This document shows positions 45,695 to 54,518 of a stretch of 60,338 nucleotides of DNA, one piece after another. Position numbers and translations under genes: made by a program. How positions within the stretch are numbered: the first letter of the stretch is position 1; each line of letters begins with the position of its first letter. The DNA is from CAZOIA01 sp964579675 (GTDB taxonomy: Bacteria > Planctomycetota > Phycisphaerae > UBA1845 > PWPN01): the NCBI GenBank assembly GCA_964579675.1, contig CAZOIA010000008.1:1-60338 (forward strand), in the 5' to 3' direction. Below the pieces are notes generated by a model. It searched no databases. It was not told the origin of the DNA and was given only the letters and a program-made list of their open reading frames with translations.

Positions 45695-47239
45695 CTACGG
45701 AGAGGATTTCATCGGCTTTTCTTTGAGCCGAAACAGAATTCCGTCGGGTACCGCGTCGTACTGCCGGAGAATCCAGGCCGGGACGTATTCGGGGGTGTCG
45801 TCACAGATGTAGGCCGCCTTGAGTTCAGCGAAAAGCCGGACGGCCTCGGGGGTCAGCGCTACGGCAGGCGGCGCCGGGGTGGTATCCGGGCCGTGGTTCA
45901 ACGCCACGTTGCGGCTGACGCCTTCAACGTCGCGGACGTAGACCAACGCATTCTTGATCGTCGAATCGGCAATGAGCAGGCTGTCAGGGGCGGCCTGCCG
46001 GAGTGCAGCCGTCGCGAATCGTGATGCGCTGTGCTCGCCGTTTTTCCGGGGGCGGAGAAAGTAAGTGAGGCTGTCGCGGAACGGTATCTCGCGTTTGACC
46101 CCGATCGACACGTCCCAGTGCTTCATCATCGGCGGCGCGAGTTCATACACGCCCGCGGGGAGGATGGCCAGGCCGAGGCACGCGATGCGGCGAGGCCTCG
46201 TCTGGGAAACGAAACGCGGAATAGCCAGGGCGACGAACAGGGCAAGCAGCACGTAGCAGGGCGTGAAGAAGACGTACTGGTCCGGCACGAGATATCGAAA
46301 CGCAAAAACGAACGCAATCACGAAGATCGTCGCCCCCACGGCGATAAACCACCGTGTTCGCGGCTGCTTCCATGCGAACCAGACCCCGAGCGGTGCGAGC
46401 AGGACCAGCGGCGTCGGGAAATTCAACGCGAAATACTCCACCGAGCGCACGCTCTGACGGACGACCGGAAACGCGTGGGTCAACACCTTGTGGGCACGGT
46501 GTGGCGGGCCGACCAGGGCCTCCTTGAGCGCCAAAAGGACCGGCTGACCGCCTGCAATCTCGCTGATAATGAGAAGCAGGTACGGGAGCGTGCCGGCCAG
46601 GAAAGCCATTGCCAGAAGTGGTAGTTGTCTGACGCGGATGCGTCTGGCGAAAAGGGCCCAGATGACTACGCCGACGTAAGCGGGCCCGTGCAGCAGGGCC
46701 AGTAGGTGATTGGACACGTTGAGGCCGTTAAGAAAGAGAGCCAGGATCAGCCAGCGACATTGTCGCCGGGTGAAAAACCTTTCCAGGACCCGGAGTTCTG
46801 CCAACAGGCCCAGGGCGTACAGGTCATAGAGCTCTGCGATGACCGCGTGGGTCCAGAAGGTGTGACTTACCGCGAGCAGGATCGTGCCCGCGATCGCCGC
46901 GAATCGGGAGCGCGTGAGGCAGAGCAACAGGTCCATCGCAAGACCCAGGCAGGCCGCACCGCACAGGGCGGAGAAGAGATTGACCCGGAAAGCGAAGTCG
47001 CCGAGCGGCAGGACGGTGAATGCCCTGGCCAACAGGATGTACAGCGGGTGGGCGAGCGGCAGGCCGAGCTGACCGCTCAGATTGCCGTGCCAGACCCGGA
47101 ACTGAAACATGGCGCTGTCTTGCCACACCACGCCCGGTGCGCAGGTCAGACCGTACAGCACCAACCCGAACGCGACCGCACACGCGACGAGGCGTCTGCG
47201 ACCGGGGTCAGGCTGATCGCGTTGCCCCGTCATCGGCAC
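45695..47239 (-). CDS. DUF2723 integral membrane glycosyltransferase-like protein
   Basis: 514 aa with about ten membrane segments. The start (VVWQDSAMFQFRVWHGNL, LPLAHPLYILLARAFTVLPL, FRVNLFSALCGAACLGLAM) carries the WQDS...A.PL.HP...L pattern of DUF2723, a family related to protein O-mannosyltransferases and other GT-C enzymes that use polyprenyl-phosphate sugars. Later helices include NHLLALLHGPAYVGVVIWAL. The last gene of the acyl-ACP set, 34 bp after the carrier protein gene. Its acceptor and donor are unknown. Confidence 0.88.
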   Translation of the reverse strand: MPMTGQRDQPDPGRRRLVACAVAFGLVLYGLTCAPGVVWQDSAMFQFRVWHGNLSGQLGLPLAHPLYILLARAFTVLPLGDFAFRVNLFSALCGAACLGLAMDLLLCLTRSRFAAIAGTILLAVSHTFWTHAVIAELYDLYALGLLAELRVLERFFTRRQCRWLILALFLNGLNVSNHLLALLHGPAYVGVVIWALFARRIRVRQLPLLAMAFLAGTLPYLLLIISEIAGGQPVLLALKEALVGPPHRAHKVLTHAFPVVRQSVRSVEYFALNFPTPLVLLAPLGVWFAWKQPRTRWFIAVGATIFVIAFVFAFRYLVPDQYVFFTPCYVLLALFVALAIPRFVSQTRPRRIACLGLAILPAGVYELAPPMMKHWDVSIGVKREIPFRDSLTYFLRPRKNGEHSASRFATAALRQAAPDSLLIADSTIKNALVYVRDVEGVSRNVALNHGPDTTPAPPAVALTPEAVRLFAELKAAYICDDTPEYVPAWILRQYDAVPDGILFRLKEKPMKSSP

Positions 47240-47273
47240 CCTACCGCTTCCATCGGATCAGGAGTAATGAGCA

Positions 47274-47522
47274 TCACGGCGGCTGCACGGCGATTCCGTG
47301 CTCGGCAAGCAGGGCCTTGAGTCTGGGGACGGACTGGGAATCGCCCAGCTTTTCCGTGGCCAGGGTCACGTCGAATTCCTGCTCCAGCGCCCCAAGGAGA
47401 TTGATGTGATTCAGCGAGTCCCAGGTATCGACGGTCTCGGCAGACAAATCGTCGGTGACCCGTTCTTCTGAGACACCCAAGATCGTGCTTACAATAGAGC
47501 GGAACTTCTCGCTGTCGTCCAT
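47274..47522 (-). CDS. Acyl carrier protein
   Basis: 82 aa: MDDSEKFRSIVSTILGVSEERV, then ETVDTWDSLNHINLLGALEQEF. The DSL motif holds the Ser for phosphopantetheine, and the helix after it fits ACP. Not the fatty acid ACP type by context; it lies 7 bp after the FkbH-like gene and probably carries the acyl unit made by that protein. Confidence 0.93.
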   Translation of the reverse strand: MDDSEKFRSIVSTILGVSEERVTDDLSAETVDTWDSLNHINLLGALEQEFDVTLATEKLGDSQSVPRLKALLAEHGIAVQPP

Positions 47523-47529
47523 CTTCCAA

Positions 47530-49389
47530 TCACGCGTTTTCGGGCTCGGTAACCTCGATCTCAATGTAATCCGCGGTGGCGGTTTCCGCACCGTCCAGTT
47601 CCAACACCCACCGCTGGGTTTCGCCGTCCGGTTCCGCCTCGACGAAGCCGCAACCCTTATAGAAGCCGGCAAACGGGTTGTTCTTGCGAGTCGGCGTGAA
47701 CAAGCCTACCAGGGACTTCGCGCCCGCAGCGCGGGCCCGCTGCGCGATCCAGCCGACAAATGCCTGCTCGACGGTCCGGCCAAGGACCCGGCAGCTCATC
47801 AGGAACAGGTCCAGGATCCACCGGTCGCGTTCCCGCCTTGCCACCGCCAGCCCGACAACACCATTGTCGCCCAAGCGGTCCTTGAGGGCAAGGGTGATCA
47901 CGTGATAATCGTCGGCAGCCATGAACCGGCGGATGTCGTCTTCCGTGCACCGCGTTGTCTGCATGTTGAACTGGTTGGTGCGGTTGGTCATTTGTGCCGC
48001 CCGGGCCACGTGGCCACGTCGATCAATCGATAGCGTCATCTTCATGCCCAGTTGCCGGTAGAACGTGGGCAGGTCGGTGACGGATTCCTGCAGAGACCGC
48101 CGGTCGGCTTCCGCCTTGTACAGCTTCCCACGCCTGCGGTCCTCGGTCGAAACAGTCCACTGATCGAAGCAGTCGAGCGATTCAATCACCCGGGCGAAAT
48201 AGGCCGGCTCCTCCGGGAGCTGCACCGTCTGCACTTCCGGCAACGTCGTACGCATCAATTCGCATTCGACCGGGTTGTCGTCCATGAATACGAAACTGTC
48301 GAGACCCAGATTGAGGTCCGCCGCCATCGCCCGAAGGTTGTCGGGCTTGGGCTCCCAGTTGATCCTCATGGCGGCGAAATGTTCAGCCCTGAGGACCATT
48401 TCCGGGTGCTTTTCGAGAACCTCCTCCACGCTGCCGGGTTCGTTCTTGCTGGCGATGCCCAACACTACGCCGCGATTGTGCAGATCGAGAACCCGTTCCT
48501 GGAAAGCGCGATAGGCGTTGCCGGGATAGTCATGTCCCAGCGCGATGCCTTCGATTCCAATGTCGCCGACCACGCCTCCCCAGAGGGTGTTGTCCGCATC
48601 CATCACCAGCACCTTCTTGGACAGCCCATACAGGGGTCGGATGTGCCGAACGTAGAAGCCGGCGAGATGCCAGTAATGATCAGCCGCAATCGGGATCCTG
48701 GCATAGAGAGCCACGCGCGGGTCGGTCCAGTTCAGCCGCCCGTGTCGGGCGACAAGGGCATCATAATCCATGACGTGGGCGTTTTCGAGCGACGCGGCGA
48801 GTGAGGTGAGGGCGTCGTTGGCTCGCTCGACAACGGCCTTCTGGGACGGCGTGGCGGTGCGATCGGCGATTCCGAGGGCGGGCAATGCGGGAAGGTCGTA
48901 GTTCTGGATCAGAATATGGGCGGGACAGCGCGCCCGAAAAGCCCGCAGCGCGGATCCCAGTCGCCCGAGCCAGTCCTCAACAAGCTGCCGGGCTTGACTC
49001 TCGTTCAGGGCGTTGAAGCGATCATAGATGGCCGGACACACATCCTGCAATCGAGTCGCAAGGATCACCACCTGGGGATGAAAAGACGCCAGACCCGACG
49101 TGGGGTCGATCAACTCCTGTTCGAATTGGCCGAACGGTGCGATGTAGGGATCGATCGCCAAACCGGCTTGCAGGGCCTGCAGTTGCAGAGCGGGGCTCAA
49201 GGGGTCGAACGTGAAAGAGGACAGACAGCCGACCCGCAGCGAGACCCGTTTCAGGGCGGGCTGAAGCCGGCTGAGTCTCTGGGCCGCTCGGGTCACGTTG
49301 ACGATGCTCGGGTCAGCGGCGACTCCCGCGAGGATCGCGCGAGCCTCAACCGGACCAATATGCTCTACTGATTGGGCTGCCTGGTTCAT
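47530..49389 (-). CDS. FkbH-like protein (HAD phosphatase with acyltransferase domains)
   Basis: 619 aa from ATG 49389, which overlaps the preceding stop (ATGA). The N-terminal 240 or so residues are SGNH-like (QVVILATRLQDVCPAIYDRF, LIQNYDLPALPAL, DPRVALYARIPIAADHYWHLAGF). The HAD-IIIC core has KVLVMDADNTLWGGVVGDIG (DxDxT), GIASKNEPGSVEEVL, NWEPKPDNLRAMAADL and SFVFMDDNPVECELM. A C-terminal GNAT-like domain follows (FMSCRVLGRTVEQAF, NPFAGFYKGCGF). FkbH proteins load a phosphoglycerate-derived glyceryl unit on an ACP. The ACP gene comes next, 7 bp away. Confidence 0.93.
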   Translation of the reverse strand: MNQAAQSVEHIGPVEARAILAGVAADPSIVNVTRAAQRLSRLQPALKRVSLRVGCLSSFTFDPLSPALQLQALQAGLAIDPYIAPFGQFEQELIDPTSGLASFHPQVVILATRLQDVCPAIYDRFNALNESQARQLVEDWLGRLGSALRAFRARCPAHILIQNYDLPALPALGIADRTATPSQKAVVERANDALTSLAASLENAHVMDYDALVARHGRLNWTDPRVALYARIPIAADHYWHLAGFYVRHIRPLYGLSKKVLVMDADNTLWGGVVGDIGIEGIALGHDYPGNAYRAFQERVLDLHNRGVVLGIASKNEPGSVEEVLEKHPEMVLRAEHFAAMRINWEPKPDNLRAMAADLNLGLDSFVFMDDNPVECELMRTTLPEVQTVQLPEEPAYFARVIESLDCFDQWTVSTEDRRRGKLYKAEADRRSLQESVTDLPTFYRQLGMKMTLSIDRRGHVARAAQMTNRTNQFNMQTTRCTEDDIRRFMAADDYHVITLALKDRLGDNGVVGLAVARRERDRWILDLFLMSCRVLGRTVEQAFVGWIAQRARAAGAKSLVGLFTPTRKNNPFAGFYKGCGFVEAEPDGETQRWVLELDGAETATADYIEIEVTEPENA

Positions 49390-49838
49390 TCGGGACCTGG
49401 CCGAGACGACTCGGTGGTTGGAGGTCGTGGTCCGGGGGACTCCAGCAACTCGATCATCAGCCCCTGGCACACGACGAACGCCACCCGGCAACCGCCGAAG
49501 GCAGCCGCCGGCTTCGGGGGTGAAACCGTTCTGACACCGGATGCCTGCAGGCGCGACAACTCAGCGTCGAGGTCATCGACCTCATAACAAACGTGATAGA
49601 TGCCCAGACCGTGTTTAATGACCGAATCCAGCGGGGAGGGCTCGGCCGCCGGCTCAAGCAATTCGATTTGCAGATCGCCCAGCCTGATCAATCGCAGGCG
49701 AACTCCCTGCTCGGCATCATGCACGGCTTCGGCATCGGGCACGGCGCCCAACAAGGCGGCGAACCGCTCCGCCGCAGCATCGACGTCACGCACCGCAACG
49801 CCCACATGACGGAATCGGCCGAGCTGCTGCCTACTCAT
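49386..49838 (-). CDS. VOC-fold (methylmalonyl-CoA epimerase/glyoxalase-like) protein
   Basis: 150 aa from ATG 49838, with GGAGGAGGGAG just upstream. The sequence RFRHVGVAVRDVDAAAERFAALLG, LRLIRLGDLQIELLEPA, HGLGIYHVCYEVDDLDAELSRLQ and GLMIELLES shows two VOC repeats with the metal-binding His (RHVGVAV and YHVCYEV) and Glu (ELLE) residues of methylmalonyl-CoA epimerase-like proteins. Its stop overlaps the FkbH start and its start overlaps the acyltransferase stop. Role may be epimerisation of an acyl-thioester. Confidence 0.9.
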   Translation of the reverse strand: MSRQQLGRFRHVGVAVRDVDAAAERFAALLGAVPDAEAVHDAEQGVRLRLIRLGDLQIELLEPAAEPSPLDSVIKHGLGIYHVCYEVDDLDAELSRLQASGVRTVSPPKPAAAFGGCRVAFVVCQGLMIELLESPGPRPPTTESSRPGPE

Positions 49839-50769
49839 CGCTCCCTCCTCCCGATGATTCGGAGGTCCCGGCCTGGACCTCCAGCTTGGGGCTCGCATGG
49901 CGGGGCTTGCGCCAGCCGATCTGCCGACCACGCGGGATGCCGCCGATGTTTGCGAACGGCGGAACGTCCCGCGTCAGTTCGGTATTGGCATGGACGATTG
50001 CAGCCCGTCCGACCCGCACGCCGGGCATGATGCGGGACAGCAACCCGATGAACGCCATCTCTTCGATGATGACCGGCGCTTCGACGATGTGCTGCTGGTC
50101 ATGGGGAGCGACGTGGGACATGCTGATGAGCTGTCCGGGATCGGATGGCAGCTCGATGGTGTTGGTCGCACTGTAGATGTGCGCGTTGGCCGAGACGGCA
50201 GCCATATCATGGATCTCAACTCCGCCCCGCCCCGTAATGTGCACGCCACGAGCCAGGTGAACGTGGTTCCCGATCTTGATGAAACCGTGCTGTCCCTGTC
50301 GCCGCTCACCGGCGGCGAGGCGGACATGGGTGTCAATGTGGCACCGCGACCCGATCGAGATCGAGTCCGCTCCCCAGATGTCCACGTACTGGTCGATGAC
50401 GGTATCCTGCCCCAGGTGCTGGAGTCTGGCCTTCCAATAGCAGACGCGGAGGAACGATCCCACGGCATTCCGGGCAAAGACGCGGACGAACGTCTCCAGT
50501 AACGATGAGACAATCGGGATCCAGGCCAGCAGCATGACGACGGCCTGGGCGAGCGCCATGCCGCATCGGGCGATCGTCCCGACAATCAGCCACCCCGTCG
50601 TGCGGTTGACCTTCTCAGGCTCTGGAACGCACCCCTGGAGGGTCGCCAGGACCCGATCCAGCGTGTAAACGAGCCAGCCTTGAGACGCACGAGGCCGCAA
50701 TGGAACATACCACAGCTTCTCGACCGACGCTGCCTCTTGCGCCCTCCTCTCAGACTCGTGGGTTGCCAT
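49831..50769 (-). CDS. Left-handed beta-helix (hexapeptide) acyltransferase
   Basis: 312 aa from ATG 50769 (a GTG at 50826 is in frame; neither has a strong ribosome-binding site). After a helical membrane-proximal region (WLIVGTIARCGMALAQAVVMLLAWIPIVSSLL) the C-terminal half has hexapeptide repeats (DQYVDIWGADSISIGSRCHIDTH, GFIKIGNHVHLARGVHITG) and the VIIEEMAFIGLLSRIMPGVRVGRAAIVHANT segment with the His and Asn typical of galactoside/maltose-type acetyltransferases. It likely transfers an acyl group, possibly from the ACP of this operon, to a sugar. Confidence 0.87.
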   Translation of the reverse strand: MATHESERRAQEAASVEKLWYVPLRPRASQGWLVYTLDRVLATLQGCVPEPEKVNRTTGWLIVGTIARCGMALAQAVVMLLAWIPIVSSLLETFVRVFARNAVGSFLRVCYWKARLQHLGQDTVIDQYVDIWGADSISIGSRCHIDTHVRLAAGERRQGQHGFIKIGNHVHLARGVHITGRGGVEIHDMAAVSANAHIYSATNTIELPSDPGQLISMSHVAPHDQQHIVEAPVIIEEMAFIGLLSRIMPGVRVGRAAIVHANTELTRDVPPFANIGGIPRGRQIGWRKPRHASPKLEVQAGTSESSGGGSDE

Positions 50770-50948
50770 TGTAGCTTGATCCCCGCACGCGTCTTGCGTT
50801 CGTACGAGATCGGCATACAAAAACACTTCGTTACCGGACGAATACGTCTAAACCGTCCCGATACGAGTGTATCACCGGCCGCCCCTTCGGGCAACAAGAC
50901 GACCGGTTAAATCGTCCGTCAGCCGGCCTTGAGACGGGCAGAATGAGA

Positions 50949-51305
50949 TCACCGCATCTTGGGATATTTCTTTTGCGTTTTCCAGGCGGGTCGGCCCTTG
51001 CGGATCTCGACCACGAGCCAGCCGATACAGATCAGGCAGAGCAGGAAGCCTGCCGCGCTGAACAGCAGGAGTAAGCCGCTGAGGTTCTCGGCGGCGGCTT
51101 CTTCACGTGAACGCGAGGAGTCACCGTCCTGAGGTTGACCAGCGGGTGCGGTTGCCGGCGCCGTCGCGGGGGCCTCCGGCTCCGGCGCCTCCGAAGGCTT
51201 GACCTTCCAGCTCAGGATCAGCAGCGCGAGGCCAACCGCCAGGGCCAACAGGGCATAAGCGGCGGGTTTCAACGGGAACCGTGGATGCCGTTTCGATCGT
51301 GCCAT
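50949..51305 (-). CDS. Two-span membrane protein, function unknown
   Basis: 118 aa. A basic start (MARSKRHPRFPLKP) leads to a first helix (AAYALLALAVGLALLILSW), a proline/alanine-rich acidic loop of about 40 residues (SEAPEPEAPATAPATAPAG) and a second helix (LLLLFSAAGFLLCLICIGWLVV) with a basic end. No family recognised. Stands 180 bp after the acyltransferase and 80 bp before the GNAT gene. Confidence 0.7.
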   Translation of the reverse strand: MARSKRHPRFPLKPAAYALLALAVGLALLILSWKVKPSEAPEPEAPATAPATAPAGQPQDGDSSRSREEAAAENLSGLLLLFSAAGFLLCLICIGWLVVEIRKGRPAWKTQKKYPKMR

Positions 51306-51384
51306 CTTGTGTGCTTCCTGTAAACGGACCTGATGAGCTCAGAGCGGTTCGGGCTGCCGCCTTCGACCACTCCCCGTCAGCTTG

Positions 51385-51849
51385 TCAGCCCAACTCGTGG
51401 ACCATCGCGATCTCGTCGCAGTTCTCCCGCAGCGGGCAACCGATGCAATCCGTCCATACCTTGTGGGGCAGTGTCTCCTTGGGTACGACCACAAAGCCCA
51501 ACTGACTGAAGAATGCCTCCTCGCGGGTCAGGGCGAAGAGTCGCGACAGTCCCAGTCGTCGGCCCTGGTCAACCGAGGCCCGGACAAGCTGCCGCCCGAT
51601 GCCCCGGCCCTGGTATCGATCCCCGACGGCCAGGCTCTTGATCTCAGCCAGATCGCGCCAGACCAGCTCCACCGCGACGCACCCGACGACCCACTCCCCG
51701 TCATCCGCCGGCTCCACGCAGACCACGAAATCCCGCAGGTGCTCATAGAGATCGGCATGCGAACGAAACAGCATGCGGTTCTGTTCAGCGTGACGGGTGA
51801 TCAGCCGATGAATCTCGGGTACGTCGGACATCACAGCGCTGCGGATCAA
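51385..51849 (-). CDS. GNAT-family N-acetyltransferase (short N-acetylglutamate-synthase type)
   Basis: 154 aa. MIRSAVMSDVPEIHRLITRHAEQ, then AVELVWRDLAEIKSLAVGDRYQGRGIGRQLV with the acetyl-CoA loop Q/R-x-x-G-x-G/A (QGRGIG), and EEAFFSQLGFVVVPKETLPHKVWTDCIGCPLRENCDEIAMVHEL. The C-terminal Cys-rich peptide (CIGCPLRENC) is what I recall from short bacterial N-acetylglutamate-synthase-like proteins. Likely acetylates the alpha-amino group of an amino acid; assignment to arginine synthesis rests on similarity alone, as no arg gene is nearby. Confidence 0.82.
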   Translation of the reverse strand: MIRSAVMSDVPEIHRLITRHAEQNRMLFRSHADLYEHLRDFVVCVEPADDGEWVVGCVAVELVWRDLAEIKSLAVGDRYQGRGIGRQLVRASVDQGRRLGLSRLFALTREEAFFSQLGFVVVPKETLPHKVWTDCIGCPLRENCDEIAMVHELG

Positions 51850-52221
51850 GGCACGCTCCTTCTTCGGTTGCCGGGCTTGGCCAAGGGGCGCCCTCAGTAT
51901 CGTATCGACCGGGCCGGTTGGGGCAACCCGGGCGTCGTGAGGCCGTCGCGCGGGCGTGCATAGCAGCTCCGGCGGCGACCTTCAGGCGGGCAGCGGGGCG
52001 GGACCTCGCTTTTCCGAACCCCGACCGTCAGGGAGGGGACCCACGGCCTCGTACAGGGCGGTCCGCTTCCTCACGGGCGCGGTTCGGGCTCGGTGTTCGC
52101 TTCCTCACGGGCGCGGTTCGCACTTGGGCTTGCCTGCACGGGGCGGGTCAAGTTAAAATACTGGAGTACATATCTTCGGATCGTCTGGCGGAAACCGCGA
52201 GCCGAGAAGGTGGTGAGAGCC
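51850..52221. other. Intergenic region with palindromic and direct repeats
   Basis: 372 bp without a gene. Contains AACCCCGACCGTCAGGGAG (52018-52036), a palindromic-looking element whose core CCCTGACGGTCGGGG I have seen repeated in planctomycete-type genomes, and the two direct repeats described next. Confidence 0.5.
52064..52120. repeat. Direct repeat, two 23-bp copies
   Basis: CGCTTCCTCACGGGCGCGGTTCG-like sequence at 52064-52086 and 52098-52120, 34 bp apart. Each has partial internal symmetry around GGGCGC. Upstream of the prepilin-like gene. Confidence 0.75.
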
Positions 52222-53250
52222 ATGTCACAGAATCTTGCCCGCCGAACCCGTCGGTCCGTCAGCGCGTTCACGTTGATCGAGTTGCTGGTCGTCGTCGCGA
52301 TCATTGCCCTGCTCATTGCCATTCTGCTACCGTCGCTGCTCCGGGCCAAGGAGCAGGCAAGGGCATCGTTGTGCGCCCATAACATCAAGCAACTCACCGC
52401 CGCCGGGACGATGTGGCTCATGGAACTCCGAGCCAAGGAAAGTGCTCCCGTCAATCGTGGCTGGGCGCCTCAGGTCATGAAAGCCATGAGCGGCGAGACC
52501 GACCCCTTCGCCTGCCCCTCCAACGAAAACCCCGTACCGATCCCGGCCGTCACGATCTCCCAGGTCGGTCGGGGCCGGCTTCCCAGCGGGGGCGATCTGT
52601 GGTATCCCTTCGTCTCCCTCGACGGCGCGTACTTCATACGTCACCCCGAACCCGACAGCAGCGGCGTCTACCAGGCCGACATGGAAACCGACGTCACCAG
52701 AGATCCCGGCATCAACGATACGAGCGATGACTTCGACGACGCTTTTGTGTACTACAAGCCCGAGCGCGCCAAGGCGAAAAACGGCGAAGTCTGGATGACC
52801 GTAGGCAGCACGGGGCGGGAGCTCGCCTTGCACCACTGGCGGGGCAGGGCGCTCGAAGCGGGCTTGATGCGACCAGCCACCACGAGTCATTACCGCGTCC
52901 CGGTGCTCTGGGGCGGCTATGGCATGAATCTGTCGGCGGGCCTCCCCGGCACCAAGCCCTGGAACCTGCTCTACCTCGATTACAAGGACTGGACGGCGGT
53001 CACGGAAACGGCGCTCCAGGTCAAGGGACCGACCGTCGATCCGTACACCACGGGAGCGGGCGGCTACCGGATCGACAGGCCTGAGAAGATGGCTGCCTTG
53101 CGCCATGGCCGCCGGGCCAACGTGGGGTTCATGGATACCCACGTGGAGAGACTCCTGCTTGAGCAGCTCGAACTCCCGAGCGATGAACTCGCACCCTCTA
53201 TCTGGCATCCTGAGCGGCGGCCGGGCTGGAGCCCCGTCTTCGGCCGATAG
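52222..53250 (+). CDS. Prepilin-like protein with type IV N-terminal methylation motif
   Basis: 342 aa from ATG 52222. RRSVSAFTLIELLVVVAIIALLIAILLPSLLRAKEQARA has the cleavage/methylation site (AFTLIELLVV) and the hydrophobic spine of a type II/IV pseudopilin. The rest is a planctomycete-type globular domain with C-rich start (SLCAHNIKQL) and near the end LRHGRRANVGFMDTHVE, the H-x-xN-FxDxHV pattern of DUF1559-like proteins. Likely exported and assembled or anchored by a type II-type machine; such genes are present in many copies in this phylum. ATG is preceded by GGTGAGAG. Confidence 0.9.
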   Translation: MSQNLARRTRRSVSAFTLIELLVVVAIIALLIAILLPSLLRAKEQARASLCAHNIKQLTAAGTMWLMELRAKESAPVNRGWAPQVMKAMSGETDPFACPSNENPVPIPAVTISQVGRGRLPSGGDLWYPFVSLDGAYFIRHPEPDSSGVYQADMETDVTRDPGINDTSDDFDDAFVYYKPERAKAKNGEVWMTVGSTGRELALHHWRGRALEAGLMRPATTSHYRVPVLWGGYGMNLSAGLPGTKPWNLLYLDYKDWTAVTETALQVKGPTVDPYTTGAGGYRIDRPEKMAALRHGRRANVGFMDTHVERLLLEQLELPSDELAPSIWHPERRPGWSPVFGR

Positions 53251-53358
53251 CTCACCAGCGGCCAGCTTGCATTGGCTTCCAACGCGCCCTATCGTGCCGT
53301 TCCCGTTTCGACAAGGACCGCGACGAAAACGCCTTCTCGGCACCGTGCCCCGGGAGCG

Positions 53359-54432
53359 ATGATGCTCGAAGAACTGCCGGACAGTCTCAAACAGCTCGAT
53401 GCGGAGGTCGATCGCCTGATCGCCGAGGCCGGGAGCGTCGATGATCTTCGCCAGGCGGAAAGCCAACTCACGGGCAAGAAGGGCTCCCTCGGCAAGCTCC
53501 TCGCCTCCCTCGGCAAGCTCCCGCCCGATCATCGCGCCGCCGCCGGCAAGCAGATCAACCTCGCCAAGAAAAGGATCACCGATCGGTTTGCCGCCGCCCG
53601 GGCCGGTCTGGAGCAATCCGCCGACAGACAAGCCGCTGCCGAGGCCCGCGCCTTCGACCCCGCCCTACCCGGTCCCGTCGTGCCCCGCGGGAGTGTGCAT
53701 CCCGTCACCGCGGTCCAGTGGGAGATCGAGGACATATTGGGCCGCCTGGGCTTCGTGGTCGTCGCCGGGCCGGAGATGGAAACCGACTACTACAACTTCG
53801 AGGCCCTGAACATCCCCGCCATGCATCCCGCTCGTGACATGCAGGACACGTTCTGGCTGGCCAACGGCTGGCTTCTGCGCACCCATACCTCGCCCTGTCA
53901 GGTTCGGGCGATGGAAAGGCTCGGCCCGCCGTTGCGGATCATCGCCCCCGGACGCTGCTTCCGTTACGAAACCGAGGACGCCTCCCATGCCAACACCTTC
54001 TTCCAATTGGAAGGTCTGATGATCGACCGCAACATCTCCATCGCCAACCTGATCGCGGTGATGAAGCTGATCCTGAGCGAGATATTCCACCACGAGGTGC
54101 GAATCCGGCTTCGGCCCGGCTACTTTCCGTTCGTTGAGCCGGGCTTTGAGTTGGATATGGAGTGCGGGATCTGCGGCGGGGCCGGCTGTGCCACCTGCAA
54201 GAAGAGCGGCTGGATCGAGATCCTGCCCTGCGGCATGGTGCATCCGAACGTGCTGCGGTTCGGCAACATTGATCCGCACGAATACACCGGGTTTGCATTC
54301 GGACTCGGCCTGACGCGGCTGGCGATGATGAAGTACGGCATGAGGGACATCCGAGGCCTCAATAGCGGCGACCTCCGCGCCATCGTCCGGCCCGAGCAGC
54401 GAAGCGGTGCCGCCATCATCGAGAAGGACTGA
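53359..54432 (+). CDS. pheS: Phenylalanine-tRNA ligase alpha subunit
   Basis: 357 aa. The N-terminal coiled region (SLKQLDAEVDRLIAEAG) precedes the catalytic core: PAMHPARDMQDTFWL, LLRTHTSPCQVRAM (motif 2 region), FFQLEGLMIDRNISIANL and FAFGLGLTRLAMMKYGMRDIR (motif 3). Also CGICGGAGCATCKKSGWIE, a CxxC pair seen in PheS from several lineages. Start 53359 (an ATG 3 bp later is possible). Forms the alpha2beta2 enzyme with pheT downstream. Confidence 0.97.
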   Translation: MMLEELPDSLKQLDAEVDRLIAEAGSVDDLRQAESQLTGKKGSLGKLLASLGKLPPDHRAAAGKQINLAKKRITDRFAAARAGLEQSADRQAAAEARAFDPALPGPVVPRGSVHPVTAVQWEIEDILGRLGFVVVAGPEMETDYYNFEALNIPAMHPARDMQDTFWLANGWLLRTHTSPCQVRAMERLGPPLRIIAPGRCFRYETEDASHANTFFQLEGLMIDRNISIANLIAVMKLILSEIFHHEVRIRLRPGYFPFVEPGFELDMECGICGGAGCATCKKSGWIEILPCGMVHPNVLRFGNIDPHEYTGFAFGLGLTRLAMMKYGMRDIRGLNSGDLRAIVRPEQRSGAAIIEKD

Positions 54433-54438
54433 CCGCGG

Positions 54439-54501
54439 AACGATGAACGATGGATGATGAGCGATGAACGATGAATGATGAACGATGAACGATGAACGAT
54501 G
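54439..54501. repeat. Heptamer tandem repeat between pheS and pheT
   Basis: Nine copies of AACGATG or close variants (AACGATG, GATGATG, AGCGATG, AATGATG) in 63 bp, starting 6 bp after the pheS stop and ending 17 bp before the pheT GTG at 54519. Every unit carries an ATG; since units of 7 shift frame, all frames are visited and stops are frequent. No protein. Confidence 0.9.
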
Positions 54502-54518
54502 AATAAGGAAGTGCCTCG

